The notes under the pieces are model-generated. The model did no database searches. It was not told the origin of the DNA and saw nothing but the letters and a program-made list of their open reading frames with translations. The position numbers were made by a program, and so were the translations under genes. This document shows, piece by piece, positions 24,505-33,694 of a stretch of 64,000 nucleotides of DNA. The DNA lies in contig NZ_WRXO01000002.1 of assembly GCF_009758125.1 (NCBI RefSeq), positions 372,001 through 436,000 on the forward strand. Direction: 5' to 3'. Every line of letters begins with the position of its first letter. Position 1 is the stretch's first letter. Source of the DNA: Chitinophaga oryziterrae. GTDB taxonomy: Bacteria > Bacteroidota > Bacteroidia > Chitinophagales > Chitinophagaceae.

Positions 24505-26736
24505 TTACCCCCTCACTCTGTCCCTTTCATCCTTCGCGCCATCCTTCCTTTCCTTCTTCACACCCCCAAAAGACCTGGAATAGGTTAATTTGATAATAGG
24601 GAAGTACGTAGACTCCGGATGTACAAGTACATGATACTTTGTATCAAACGCTTCTTTGGAGATAGTGCCCAGATAATTACTGATACGGTCTGTTCGTAAC
24701 AGATCAGCAACAGATAAAGTGAAGTTGTTTTTCCTGATACCGACGTTAAACACACCGGAAGGATCTACCTGCAAAGTGCCATAATAAGAAGGGGAATTAT
24801 ACACCCCGGAAAGCTCCAGAGAGAATTGTGCAGGGAGCTTAAAAGATTCACTGAAATTAAGGGAGTAGGAGAGATAGGTCTTTACGACAGGTAAGACCGT
24901 ATAATCTGCTTTAAACTGGCGCAATGAACCAATAAGATTATAGCTCATCTCCCACCAGCTAAAAACCTTAAACGGTAAGTTTGCCTGGAAGCTTAAAGTA
25001 TGCTGCCACCTGAGATTCTGAGGGGAAATATATACCAGGTTCTTCTCCGGACCGGTAGCCAGCTGATATCCGACAATAGGATTATTATCACTACTGTAAA
25101 GCAGAGAAAAATAACTGTAACCGATCTTGAGATTATGAGTGATGGTAGGCTTTAACAAAGGATTACCCGTAAACACAGACAACGGATCGTTATAAGTAAC
25201 ATAAGAAGCAAGATCATTGTATGTCGGACGACTGATCCTCTTTGTATAAGAAAACTGCCAGCCTTTATGTGAAAGGAACAGACTGGGAAATAATTGCCGG
25301 TAGTCACGGTCATAAACATGTGAATACTCGTAACGGGCTCCCAACACTAAAGATGTAGCCGGATTAATGTGATAGTCAAAAGAGGTATAAGCAGCCGCAA
25401 TACCCTCCTGCATCAGAATATCATTCGTCGTCCCCGACCTGTCAACCCAATGATCATCTACAAAACTCTGTATCCCTGAAAGACTCCTGTTGTGGGTATA
25501 AGTCCCTTTCAGACCAGCCTCTAATTTCAAAGAAGTACTGAGCTGCTTGTTATAATCCACTTTAACCACCCCCACCTGTATAGTCGTATTCGCCAGCCCC
25601 TTTTGCAGCGCAGCAAACTGATAACCGGTATCACGACTACTCCTGGAAGGGAATTCGTTTTGAACAGTAGTGGGATAGTAATTGTTATAATAGAGATAAT
25701 CAACATCAAGATGGAAATGCTTCCACTCCCCATATGCTGCAACAGAGAGATTCCGCCATCGGTTTGTCTCTTTAATATATGCATCCACCAGTAACAAAGA
25801 ATCAGAGACGTATTTCCCATGATTACTGGTATTAGCTGTCGAACGGCTTGTACTATAATTCACACTGCCACCAAAAGAAACCCCATCAAATCCAACCATT
25901 ATATTCTGGGCATTATCCACCCGTTTCGTTTCACTGTAAAAGTCGAAAGCAATAGGGCCTCCAAGCCCCTCTATGATCTCCGTACCCTTACCTGTGAAAC
26001 TCCCGTAGGTACGATCGTGAGAGAAGGAATAAGCCCCATACAGGTTGTTATGAGAGAGGTTGATATTACCAGCCGCTTTCTCACCTTTTCCATAACCGGC
26101 AGTGAGCGCATAAGAGGCCTGCCTGTTTTTCTTCAGTACAATATTGATGATCCCCGCACTCCCTTCTGCATCATATTTTGAAGAAGGAGTGGTCATCAGT
26201 TCTATCTTCTCAATATTGTCCGCAGACATACTGTTTAACATCGTAAACAACTGGGCCATGGACATACGTTGCACTTTCCCGTTCAGCATCACCGTCACCC
26301 CGCTTTTACCATTCAGCGTAATGCCATTGTTATGCTGGTCTATCAGCACTCCCGGGGAACGTTCGAGAACAGCCAGGGCAGTACTGCCTTTTGTCAGCAG
26401 ACTATTCCCTACATTCACCACAAGCCCCGAAGGCTGCTGCCGAAATAAAGGTTTCTCCCCCCGTATCACTACTTCTCCCAACGATTTATTATTCATTACC
26501 TGCACATGAAAACCAGTATCCGCTGCTATCTCCGCCGTCTGGTAACCTACACTGCTGAAGCGAAGGGTATATTTCCCGGGAGGGACATTGTCAATACGAT
26601 AGAACCCTTTCTCATCCGTTAAACTAACTTTCACCAGCACGGTATCCTGTAACAGGATCACATTCGCAAAAGGGATAGGCTGACCACCACTGGTAGTCAA
26701 TTGTCCGGAGAATAATAAGTATAGCAGGAGTTTCAT
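24505..26736 (-). CDS. TonB-receptor-like outer membrane beta-barrel protein
   Basis: The 743-residue protein begins with a short signal segment and a carboxypeptidase-like regulatory domain (PIPFANVILLQDTVLVKVS, then VPPGKYTLRFSSVGYQTAEI). A plug-like domain follows (ERSPGVLIDQHNN, KYDAEGSAGIINIVLKKN), and then a long barrel region ending in IIKLTYSRSFGG. This is the outer membrane beta-barrel family common in Bacteroidota, related to TonB-dependent receptors but without a SusD partner. The ligand is unknown. It is convergent with the SDR gene. The divergent LytS/LytTR pair starts 155 bp away. Confidence 0.87.
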   Translation of the reverse strand: MKLLLYLLFSGQLTTSGGQPIPFANVILLQDTVLVKVSLTDEKGFYRIDNVPPGKYTLRFSSVGYQTAEIAADTGFHVQVMNNKSLGEVVIRGEKPLFRQQPSGLVVNVGNSLLTKGSTALAVLERSPGVLIDQHNNGITLNGKSGVTVMLNGKVQRMSMAQLFTMLNSMSADNIEKIELMTTPSSKYDAEGSAGIINIVLKKNRQASYALTAGYGKGEKAAGNINLSHNNLYGAYSFSHDRTYGSFTGKGTEIIEGLGGPIAFDFYSETKRVDNAQNIMVGFDGVSFGGSVNYSTSRSTANTSNHGKYVSDSLLLVDAYIKETNRWRNLSVAAYGEWKHFHLDVDYLYYNNYYPTTVQNEFPSRSSRDTGYQFAALQKGLANTTIQVGVVKVDYNKQLSTSLKLEAGLKGTYTHNRSLSGIQSFVDDHWVDRSGTTNDILMQEGIAAAYTSFDYHINPATSLVLGARYEYSHVYDRDYRQLFPSLFLSHKGWQFSYTKRISRPTYNDLASYVTYNDPLSVFTGNPLLKPTITHNLKIGYSYFSLLYSSDNNPIVGYQLATGPEKNLVYISPQNLRWQHTLSFQANLPFKVFSWWEMSYNLIGSLRQFKADYTVLPVVKTYLSYSLNFSESFKLPAQFSLELSGVYNSPSYYGTLQVDPSGVFNVGIRKNNFTLSVADLLRTDRISNYLGTISKEAFDTKYHVLVHPESTYFPIIKLTYSRSFGGVKKERKDGAKDERDRVRG

Positions 26737-26890
26737 AAAACAAAGAAAGAAAGGGAGATGCAGAACAAAAAAACAACATGACCATCAGCAGGATATAATT
26801 GATGAAATACATATACGCCATTCATATATCCACACATGCATTTGGTCAATTGTCAGCGTAGGTTCAAATAGATTTATTTATCTTCAATAC

Positions 26891-27952
26891 ATGAAACCAA
26901 CACATTGGTTCTACAAATATAGATTGTACCACATACCATTCTGGTTCCTGTACAATTATCTCTGGTGGGCAATTACGATTAGCGATCCGGTCGAAGCTGC
27001 CCGGGCGATAATCTTTTCTCCATTCGCCGTAAAGTTCTCTTTTTATGTCATTTTCGAAACGCTGGCCGTCTATTTTAACCTCTATTTCCTGATACCAAAA
27101 TATCTGGAAAAAAGCAGGTTTACCTTATATATTATTTACCTGCTGTTAACCATATTTTGTACGGCCTCTATTATTGTATCCGGCTATTGCCTGGGCGCAT
27201 ATTTATCGGGGAAAAGCCTGGAACAACTATATGGCAAGGATTCCTGTAGCTTCTATCATTTATTGATAGGAAGCCCTTTATCTTCCACCGTGGCCAGTAT
27301 GACCCTTGCCATGAGTATTAAACTGGCAAAGAACTGGTTACAGACACAAAGAAGACAACAGTTGCTGGAAAAGGAAAAACTGGAAACAGAACTGAACTTT
27401 TTAAAATATCAGTTTAATCCGCATTTTCTGTTCAATACAATTAATTCCATCTTTTTTCTTATTCATAAAAATCCGGATAAAGCCTCTGCGTCCCTTGCTA
27501 AATTCTCTGAATTACTAAGGCACCAGTTATATGAATGTAACGATACACAGATCCCTTTAAGTCAGGAAGTTGCTTACCTGGAGAATATTATCGACCTGGA
27601 AAAGTTAAGGCAGAATGATAACGTAGAAGTTACCTTTGACGTAGATAAAGAGAATAATCTGACCATCGCTCCCTTTATTTTAATGACCTTTGTAGAGAAC
27701 GCTTTTAAACATGTTTCGAAGCATACGGATCAACTGAACTGGATCAGGATAGCATTACATGTCGATGATAAATTACACTTCTCTGTTTCAAACAGTACAT
27801 CGGATAAAGTTACGGATGTCGTACATTATGGCGGTATAGGACTGAAAAATGTACAGAGAAGATTAGACCTGATCTACCCCGGGCAATACAGCCTGGATAT
27901 ACAAAACAACACAACCAGTTTTGAAGTGAATTTACAATTGCAATATGTATGA
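26891..27952 (+). CDS. LytS-like membrane sensor histidine kinase
   Basis: The 353-residue protein has four membrane spans in the first 150 residues, a linker coiled coil (LLEKEKLETELNFLKYQ), and the His_kinase signature FNPHFLFNTINSI near residues 175-187 with the phosphorylated His. The ATPase part carries FVENAFKHVSKH and YGGIGLKNVQRRL. Its stop overlaps the start of the LytTR response regulator gene by 4 bp (ATGA), so the two form a classical two-component pair. Confidence 0.93.
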   Translation: MKPTHWFYKYRLYHIPFWFLYNYLWWAITISDPVEAARAIIFSPFAVKFSFYVIFETLAVYFNLYFLIPKYLEKSRFTLYIIYLLLTIFCTASIIVSGYCLGAYLSGKSLEQLYGKDSCSFYHLLIGSPLSSTVASMTLAMSIKLAKNWLQTQRRQQLLEKEKLETELNFLKYQFNPHFLFNTINSIFFLIHKNPDKASASLAKFSELLRHQLYECNDTQIPLSQEVAYLENIIDLEKLRQNDNVEVTFDVDKENNLTIAPFILMTFVENAFKHVSKHTDQLNWIRIALHVDDKLHFSVSNSTSDKVTDVVHYGGIGLKNVQRRLDLIYPGQYSLDIQNNTTSFEVNLQLQYV

Positions 27953-28656
27953 TAAACTGCGTGATCATAGATGATGAACCGCTGGCACGCGAAGGCATCG
28001 CCAGTTATGTAAAAGAGGTGGATTTCCTACACCTCGTGGGTACCTGTGAAAACCCCGTGGAGCTTATCAAATTGCTGGACCAGCATCAGGTAGATCTTAT
28101 CTTCCTGGACATCCAGATGCCGAAAATGAGTGGTATAGACTTCCTGAAAATAACGAAGGACCCACCCATGGTAATCATCACCACTGCCTTCCCCAGTTAT
28201 GCACTGGAAGGGTTCCAGTTAAATGTGCTGGACTATCTTTTAAAACCTGTCACATTCGACAGGTTCCTGAAATCAGTGAATAAGGCAAAAGATTATCATC
28301 ATCTGCTCACAAAACCAAGTGATTACTGTTTTATAAAATGTGGCAGTAAATATGAAAAGATTCAGTTTGATGATATCCTGTATGTAGAAGGTATGCAGAA
28401 CTACGTGAATATTTACACCACAAAAGGTAAATACGTCACCCTGCTGTATCTGAAAAACATGGAAGAGAACCTGGATAATAAATCGTTTATCCGTGTACAT
28501 AAATCGTACGTTGTTTCTATCAACAAGATAGAAGGGATAGAAGGGAATGAGATCTTCATACAATCATATAGAATTCCTATCAGCAGGAATTACAGGGAGC
28601 AGGTGATTCAGCAGGTGGTGAGTAATAAACTATGGGATAAGATAAAATTCTCTTAG
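27949..28656 (+). CDS. LytTR-family response regulator
   Basis: The 235-residue protein has a receiver domain (CVIIDDEPLAREGIASYV and FLDIQMPKMSG near residue 55, with the phosphorylated Asp) and a C-terminal LytTR DNA-binding domain (ILYVEGMQNYVNIYT, then FIRVHKSYVVSINKIEGIEG). It overlaps the kinase gene by 4 bp. Targets of such pairs are often adjacent membrane or efflux genes; here the divergent outer membrane barrel gene is the nearest candidate. Confidence 0.93.
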   Translation: MINCVIIDDEPLAREGIASYVKEVDFLHLVGTCENPVELIKLLDQHQVDLIFLDIQMPKMSGIDFLKITKDPPMVIITTAFPSYALEGFQLNVLDYLLKPVTFDRFLKSVNKAKDYHHLLTKPSDYCFIKCGSKYEKIQFDDILYVEGMQNYVNIYTTKGKYVTLLYLKNMEENLDNKSFIRVHKSYVVSINKIEGIEGNEIFIQSYRIPISRNYREQVIQQVVSNKLWDKIKFS

Positions 28657-29216
28657 TTAATGAGAGGAATGCCGATTGCCATCAGGGATCTTTCAATGAA
28701 GGCAAAGGTTTCATCACTTTTCATCCCGGTAATGGTTGACCTTTGATGCTGACGGGAGAATGGAAACATTACGGTCTGGTAAGTACCTTTGCTTATCAGC
28801 ACCCGAAGGTCCCGGTCAGTAAACCCACCACTCAGATAGCAATAATCCTTTTCGCTGATACCCAGGCCAAGGTCCTCATGCAGGAACATAATCTCTCCGT
28901 TGTTCTGTACGTTATATAATAAAAGCTGAAATAGCCCGGGGGGTAACACTAATTTGATCAGCAGATCATCCCTGCTAATGTTGAACACAAGATACCAAAG
29001 GACATGTGTTCCTACATATATCTCCTGGATCAATAATCTGCAGGCGGGTGCAGTGTATAATGTCGACTCAGCATTCGCCAATAGGTATTGCTGCCAGTAA
29101 AACGGGATTTCTGTTGTTGCCGTGAAAGGTAACATGGGATTGGAATGTGGGTCCGGGTACATACAACACGATATTGCGTTAAAGGTCGCATGTATACTGT
29201 TAAAACAGGATGACAA
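28653..29216 (-). CDS. AraC-type sensor-domain stub without DNA-binding domain
   Basis: The 187-residue protein resembles the N-terminal ligand domain of the two AraC proteins encoded just upstream. A segment with LLIQEIYVGTHVLWY near residue 60 aligns by eye with IHQQVEIGDHLYAEQYF in the neighbour, and CYLSGGFTDRDLRVLIS with LHYFPAGFSYTVATLAG. It stops where the helical and HTH part should begin. It is either a decayed third copy or a free sensor that could interfere with its paralogues. An internal ATG at 29135 is an alternative start. Its last bases overlap the LytTR gene end. Confidence 0.55.
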   Translation of the reverse strand: MSSCFNSIHATFNAISCCMYPDPHSNPMLPFTATTEIPFYWQQYLLANAESTLYTAPACRLLIQEIYVGTHVLWYLVFNISRDDLLIKLVLPPGLFQLLLYNVQNNGEIMFLHEDLGLGISEKDYCYLSGGFTDRDLRVLISKGTYQTVMFPFSRQHQRSTITGMKSDETFAFIERSLMAIGIPLIN

Positions 29217-29255
29217 TTGCTGACTATTTTCCCTGGAAAAGAAGATTCTTTTGTC

Positions 29256-30260
29256 CTAATGGCCATTTTTCCGGTACTCGTTCGGTGTCTTGCCTGTAGA
29301 CCGTTTAAAAATCCTGGAGAAATAGGAATGGTCTGTATAACCCACCTCAAAAGAGATCTCTGCAATAGAATTAGTAGTACCGGATATTAACTCTTTAGCC
29401 TTTTCCAACCGCTTTTGTTGTATATACATGATCACCGTAGTGCCTTTCCTGGCTTTAAAAGCATTTTCCAGGGCGCGGGGCGACAAACCTATTTGCTGGG
29501 CCTGTTGATTTACATTTACCTGTTTTTCCGGATGTTGCTCTACCTGCGCTATAAAGTCTTCTATTTTCTTTGTAATAGCTGATACTGTCTTACTTTCCTG
29601 CTGAATGTCTTCCAGGTAACTGATAACAAAATCGCTGATACGACTATTATAATAGATAGGATTGGCCTGACCGGACAAGGCCCAGTTTTTCATTTTATCC
29701 AGTTCATTACGGGCATCGCCATTGAATTTTCTGTATGGAAGCACATCGTGAGAGGGGCTGTTACGCTTTAAAAGGGATAAAAGTGTTGCTAATTGCGGAT
29801 AGCTGACCGCTAGCTCCGTCAGTAACTGAACAGAAGGTATCACATAGATGGAGTGGTATTTTTGCCCGGCCAGCGTGGCGACAGTATAAGAAAAGCCTGC
29901 GGGGAAGTAATGTAGCGCCCGTTTTTTCGATTGGGGAAACATTCTCCCATCCGGGTATTTTAAATGCATGTTACCTGATAAAATCCCATATAATACCAGC
30001 ATGGGTTCAGTCGCAGATATATAAACCTCTGTATCTGCCGTTGGCTCAAAATATTGTTCCGCATACAAATGATCCCCAATTTCCACCTGCTGATGAATAA
30101 AGGTACCGGCAGCTCCGGTTGTATAGATAGTGCGCGTGCCAGCAAAGGGAAGTTGTAGTCTTCTGTGCTTTATTGGGATGTGGTCAATTGTTTCAGCCTC
30201 AAATGCCAATGAATCGGGCAGTTGAAAATTCATTGGGATGCTTGTCTTTTTATCTAACAT
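29256..30260 (-). CDS. AraC-family transcriptional regulator (tandem copy 1)
   Basis: The 334-residue protein has a Chitinophaga-type sensor domain of about 200 residues (LYAEQYFEPTADTEVYIS) and a C-terminal AraC HTH (IGLSPRALENAFKARKGTT, then IAEISFEVGYTDHSYFSRIF). It is clearly paralogous to the gene at 30364-31377, with matching segments all along its length, so a tandem duplication is likely. The gene lies between that paralogue and the sensor-only stub. Confidence 0.9.
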   Translation of the reverse strand: MLDKKTSIPMNFQLPDSLAFEAETIDHIPIKHRRLQLPFAGTRTIYTTGAAGTFIHQQVEIGDHLYAEQYFEPTADTEVYISATEPMLVLYGILSGNMHLKYPDGRMFPQSKKRALHYFPAGFSYTVATLAGQKYHSIYVIPSVQLLTELAVSYPQLATLLSLLKRNSPSHDVLPYRKFNGDARNELDKMKNWALSGQANPIYYNSRISDFVISYLEDIQQESKTVSAITKKIEDFIAQVEQHPEKQVNVNQQAQQIGLSPRALENAFKARKGTTVIMYIQQKRLEKAKELISGTTNSIAEISFEVGYTDHSYFSRIFKRSTGKTPNEYRKNGH

Positions 30261-30363
30261 TTAGTCTGGTTGCCGGGTTTAACCAACAACTATTTATTAT
30301 TAAAGTTAAAATCATAAAGATCGGGCTAGTAGTATTAATACATTAGGGCGATGAGGTTTTATT

Positions 30364-31377
30364 TTAAATATTTCGTATACCCTTTTGTACTAAAATTGAT
30401 TTTCTGTAATCACTGGGAGTGCTGCCTGTTTCTCTTTTGAACAGTTTTGAAAAGTAAGACTGATCTGCATAGCCTACGGTGAGAGCAATACCGGATACGC
30501 TGTCATTTGTCTGGCCCAGTAGGTATCTGGCCATTTTTAAACGTTGTTGCTGTACATATAACAACAGGGTAGTACCACGTTTCAGCTTAAACGCAGTTTC
30601 AAGAATGTGTTCACTGATCCCTATTTTAAAGGCGAGTTCGGTGATGGGAAATATTTCTTCAGGAGAAGTATCTATCCTTACGATTAATGCATCAATTTCT
30701 TTTTCGTAGAGATCTGCCAGGAAAACTTCCCTGGATACCGGCATATCCAGCTGTTCCAGGTATAAGAGGATAATATCGGTGATCCTGTTACTGTAATAAA
30801 TAATGCCTGCTTTACCCCTCAGTAAAGAGTTTTTCATCTTATACAGCTCACTGTGTGCTGTTATACTAAAACGTCTCACGGGCAGCATCTGGTGTAGGAC
30901 GTCCTTTAAATTAATGGCCTGGATAAATGCATGCAGCGGAGCATAGTCGCCGGTAAACTCTTCAAGGAAGTGTAATTTAGGGATGATATAAAAACACAGG
31001 TACTTTTTACCCGCCAGTAAAGTGACAGCATATTTACTTCCACCAGGCATATAATGCAAACACAGTTTCCCTTCTTTCAGATGAATACCACAACTGGTCT
31101 TAACATTCCCGAGCAACATACATTGCAGGGCCAGTAATGCCTTTGGCGCCACGAACAATACTTCAACATCCGACTTTGGTTCAAAATATTGCTCTTCGTA
31201 GATATGGCCGGCAATATCTGCCTGCTGATTGATCATCACTCCCCATGGGCCACTGCTATAAGTAACTAAGGTATTGGCAAAAGGTAATTTGATATGGTCA
31301 TACCGTACAGGCAGATTAACCGAGATGGCAGTTTGTTGCTGCAAAAGAGGGGACAACAGATACGTAATCGCTGACAT
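30364..31377 (-). CDS. AraC-family transcriptional regulator (tandem copy 2)
   Basis: The 337-residue protein shares the sensor layout of its downstream paralogue (IYEEQYFEPKSDVEVLF, then LHYMPGGSKYAVTLLAGKKY). It ends in an AraC HTH (IGISEHILETAFKLKRGTT, then VGYADQSYFSKLFKRETG). The two proteins have diverged strongly except in these blocks, which indicates an old duplication. The effector and targets are unknown. Confidence 0.9.
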   Translation of the reverse strand: MSAITYLLSPLLQQQTAISVNLPVRYDHIKLPFANTLVTYSSGPWGVMINQQADIAGHIYEEQYFEPKSDVEVLFVAPKALLALQCMLLGNVKTSCGIHLKEGKLCLHYMPGGSKYAVTLLAGKKYLCFYIIPKLHFLEEFTGDYAPLHAFIQAINLKDVLHQMLPVRRFSITAHSELYKMKNSLLRGKAGIIYYSNRITDIILLYLEQLDMPVSREVFLADLYEKEIDALIVRIDTSPEEIFPITELAFKIGISEHILETAFKLKRGTTLLLYVQQQRLKMARYLLGQTNDSVSGIALTVGYADQSYFSKLFKRETGSTPSDYRKSILVQKGIRNI

Positions 31378-31485
31378 ATATTTCAGGTTAACTAATACTT
31401 GGCTGGTGAGGCTTACATCCGGGCTGGTATGTAAAAGTAACCTTTATAAAACGGCTCGCCGAAATACCTTTCAATTGATTGATTA

Positions 31486-32280
31486 TCAATGTATTCCCTG
31501 AAGAAAAACAGAAGGTCTTTTGTTGGTAAGCTGGTAAAACACTTTACTGAATGCTGCTATGCTGCCGTAGCCTGTCTGGTAGGCGATTTCGCTGAGGTTC
31601 TGATTGGTCTGCAACATCATCTCTATCCCCTTTACTACCCGCAGCATTTTCAGGTATTGTACAAAAGACATTTCCAGGATATTGGTAAAGAGCCGGGATA
31701 ATGTACGTTCACTTATACCGAAATGACTGCTTACACTTTCCAGGGTCAGGTTCTGGTCGAAATGAGCAGCCAGATACTGCAACACAGGTAACAACCTTTC
31801 ATGCCTTGTAGTGGGTAATCCTATGGGTATAGCCGCCGTACTCACATCCGGGAGTATATCTTTTAATGAGGCTAAAAAACGGAATCCCGCATCGCCAGGC
31901 AATACATGCTCTTTCCATTTGGCGGAATAAGTGATCATATTTAACAGGAGGTCATTGACAGGGTAGATACCCATTTTATTGTAAAAAGGGTGACTATCAT
32001 CATCCTGGCTATAAAAATAGAGGTTGCGGGTAGTGGTAGACCTGGAATGACGGATTACCATATAATGCTCCATCTGGCTGGGGATCCAGATGTAATGCCT
32101 TGCCGGAATTACCAGTGAACGGTCGGGGAAGTTGCAGTAGGCGATACCGCCCTCTACAAATGTCAGCTGACCTTTATGATGGGAATGCATCGGGAATTTT
32201 CGCTCTGCCTTTTCATGCATAACATACACTGATAGCGGTTCTACATCTATGTCATCTAAATAATTACCATGCTGAGGCAT
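31486..32280 (-). CDS. AraC-family regulator divergent from the efflux operon
   Basis: The 264-residue protein has an N-terminal cupin sensor (FPMHSHHKGQLTFVEGGIAY, then ARHYIWIPSQMEHYM) and a C-terminal HTH (SVSSHFGISERTLSRLFTN, then IAYQTGYGSIAAFSKVFYQL). It belongs to a different AraC subgroup from the two tandem copies next to it. The start is about 90 bp from the divergent TolC/HlyD/MFS operon, which makes it the most likely local regulator of that pump. Confidence 0.9.
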   Translation of the reverse strand: MPQHGNYLDDIDVEPLSVYVMHEKAERKFPMHSHHKGQLTFVEGGIAYCNFPDRSLVIPARHYIWIPSQMEHYMVIRHSRSTTTRNLYFYSQDDDSHPFYNKMGIYPVNDLLLNMITYSAKWKEHVLPGDAGFRFLASLKDILPDVSTAAIPIGLPTTRHERLLPVLQYLAAHFDQNLTLESVSSHFGISERTLSRLFTNILEMSFVQYLKMLRVVKGIEMMLQTNQNLSEIAYQTGYGSIAAFSKVFYQLTNKRPSVFLQGIH

Positions 32281-32345
32281 CTGTATCTGGCTTAAATGGA
32301 CTAATAATTGGCAATTTAGATAAAAGGGTTCATATCTGTGACGGG

Positions 32346-32353
32346 TACCTTTG
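32346..32353 (+). promoter_or_regulatory. -7 promoter box of the efflux operon
   Basis: TACCTTTG matches TAnnTTTG and sits inside the small palindrome-like GGGTACCTTTGTACCC. It covers an upstream ATG at 32351, so translation more likely starts at 32372. No clear -33 box is seen. Confidence 0.5.
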
Positions 32354-32371
32354 TACCCGAGAACAAAAATT

Positions 32372-33694
32372 ATGTGTACTAATACCCAAAGGGTATCCTT
32401 TTTACTCCTTTTTATTTTATTGTCAGTGCGTGTTACCGCACAAAAAACGCCCCTTCATCTATCCTTGGAACAGGTCTGGGAAAAAGCAGCTACCGGGAAC
32501 AAAAAGGTCCTGATGTCTGAGCTGCGTGTACAAAGTAGTGAAGAAGCCGTAAAGAATGCAAAAACAGAACGGCTTCCTGAAATCAATGCGGATGCTGCCT
32601 ATGCAAGAGTGACAAATATGGCCATTTATGAAGATGGATATTTTAAAGCTCCCACACAATTCCCCGTATTGCATAACTACTACAAAATAGGGGGAGAAGC
32701 TTATTTCAACGTTTATAATGGAAATAAGACAAACCTCGATATCCAAAAGGAAGAAACGGAACATGCAATTATAGAAGAACAGAAGAAACTGACAATATCC
32801 GACGTAAGATTCAACCTGTCAGTATGTTACCTGGATCTGGAGCGCAGCTGTAAGTTTAAAGAATTAATAGCCATGGATATAGCCGATCAGGAAAAGCAGC
32901 TTGCGCACATCCGGGAACTACAGAAAAATGGGGTGGTATTAAAAAGCGACGTTTTACGGGCTACCCTTAAACTGTCCCGGCAGAAAATGGGAATGGTCCG
33001 GATTGATAATGATATTGCCATAGCGGGTCAGAAACTGGCGATTATGGCAGGAGAAGAAGATAGTGTGATGATTGAACCGGATAGTTCCTTATCTGATAAT
33101 GCCGGACCGTTAAAGTCTTATGCGGAATATCTGGAAGATGCAGCCGAACACTCCTACGGATATAAGATTTCCGAAGGAGAAACGGCCTTGCGTAAACTGG
33201 ACCTGAAAAGAGTAAAGGCGAATGTCTCGCCACGCATCGGGCTGTTTGCGGAATATGCTTACACCTATCCCCAGATCTTTTTATATCCATATGAAGGCGC
33301 TGCCTACGGCCTGGGTATGTATGGCGTGAAAGCCTCTTTCCCCATCTCTTCCTTTTATCAGAATAAACACAAAGAGAAGGCTGCAGCCCTTAATTTACAA
33401 CGGCAGGAAATAGAGCACCAGGAAACAGGAGATGTTATCCGTCAGCAGGTGAAGGAAGCCTGGCTCCGGTATAAAGAAGCCCTTACCCGTATCGATGTAG
33501 CAGAGACAAATATCAGGCAGGCAACCGAGAACAGCAGGATCGTACACAATACCTATTTCAACCAGCTTTCCCTCGTTACCGATCTGCTGGATGCAGATAC
33601 ACAACTCCTGCAAACGCGTTTTGATCTTGTTTCCGCACAGATTGCGGCACGCGTGCAATATTACCAGTTACAAAAAGTTATAGGCAATTTATGA
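32372..33694 (+). CDS. TolC-family outer membrane efflux protein
   Basis: The 440-residue protein has a signal peptide (FLLLFILLSVRVTAQ) and two outer membrane efflux repeats with long amphipathic helices (GNKKVLMSELRVQSSEEAV near the N-terminus; a repeat of the pattern after residue 230). It should form the outer membrane exit duct of the tripartite pump. Its stop overlaps the HlyD gene start by 4 bp (ATGA). The upstream ATG at 32351 was rejected because a -7 box covers it. Confidence 0.92.
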   Translation: MCTNTQRVSFLLLFILLSVRVTAQKTPLHLSLEQVWEKAATGNKKVLMSELRVQSSEEAVKNAKTERLPEINADAAYARVTNMAIYEDGYFKAPTQFPVLHNYYKIGGEAYFNVYNGNKTNLDIQKEETEHAIIEEQKKLTISDVRFNLSVCYLDLERSCKFKELIAMDIADQEKQLAHIRELQKNGVVLKSDVLRATLKLSRQKMGMVRIDNDIAIAGQKLAIMAGEEDSVMIEPDSSLSDNAGPLKSYAEYLEDAAEHSYGYKISEGETALRKLDLKRVKANVSPRIGLFAEYAYTYPQIFLYPYEGAAYGLGMYGVKASFPISSFYQNKHKEKAAALNLQRQEIEHQETGDVIRQQVKEAWLRYKEALTRIDVAETNIRQATENSRIVHNTYFNQLSLVTDLLDADTQLLQTRFDLVSAQIAARVQYYQLQKVIGNL

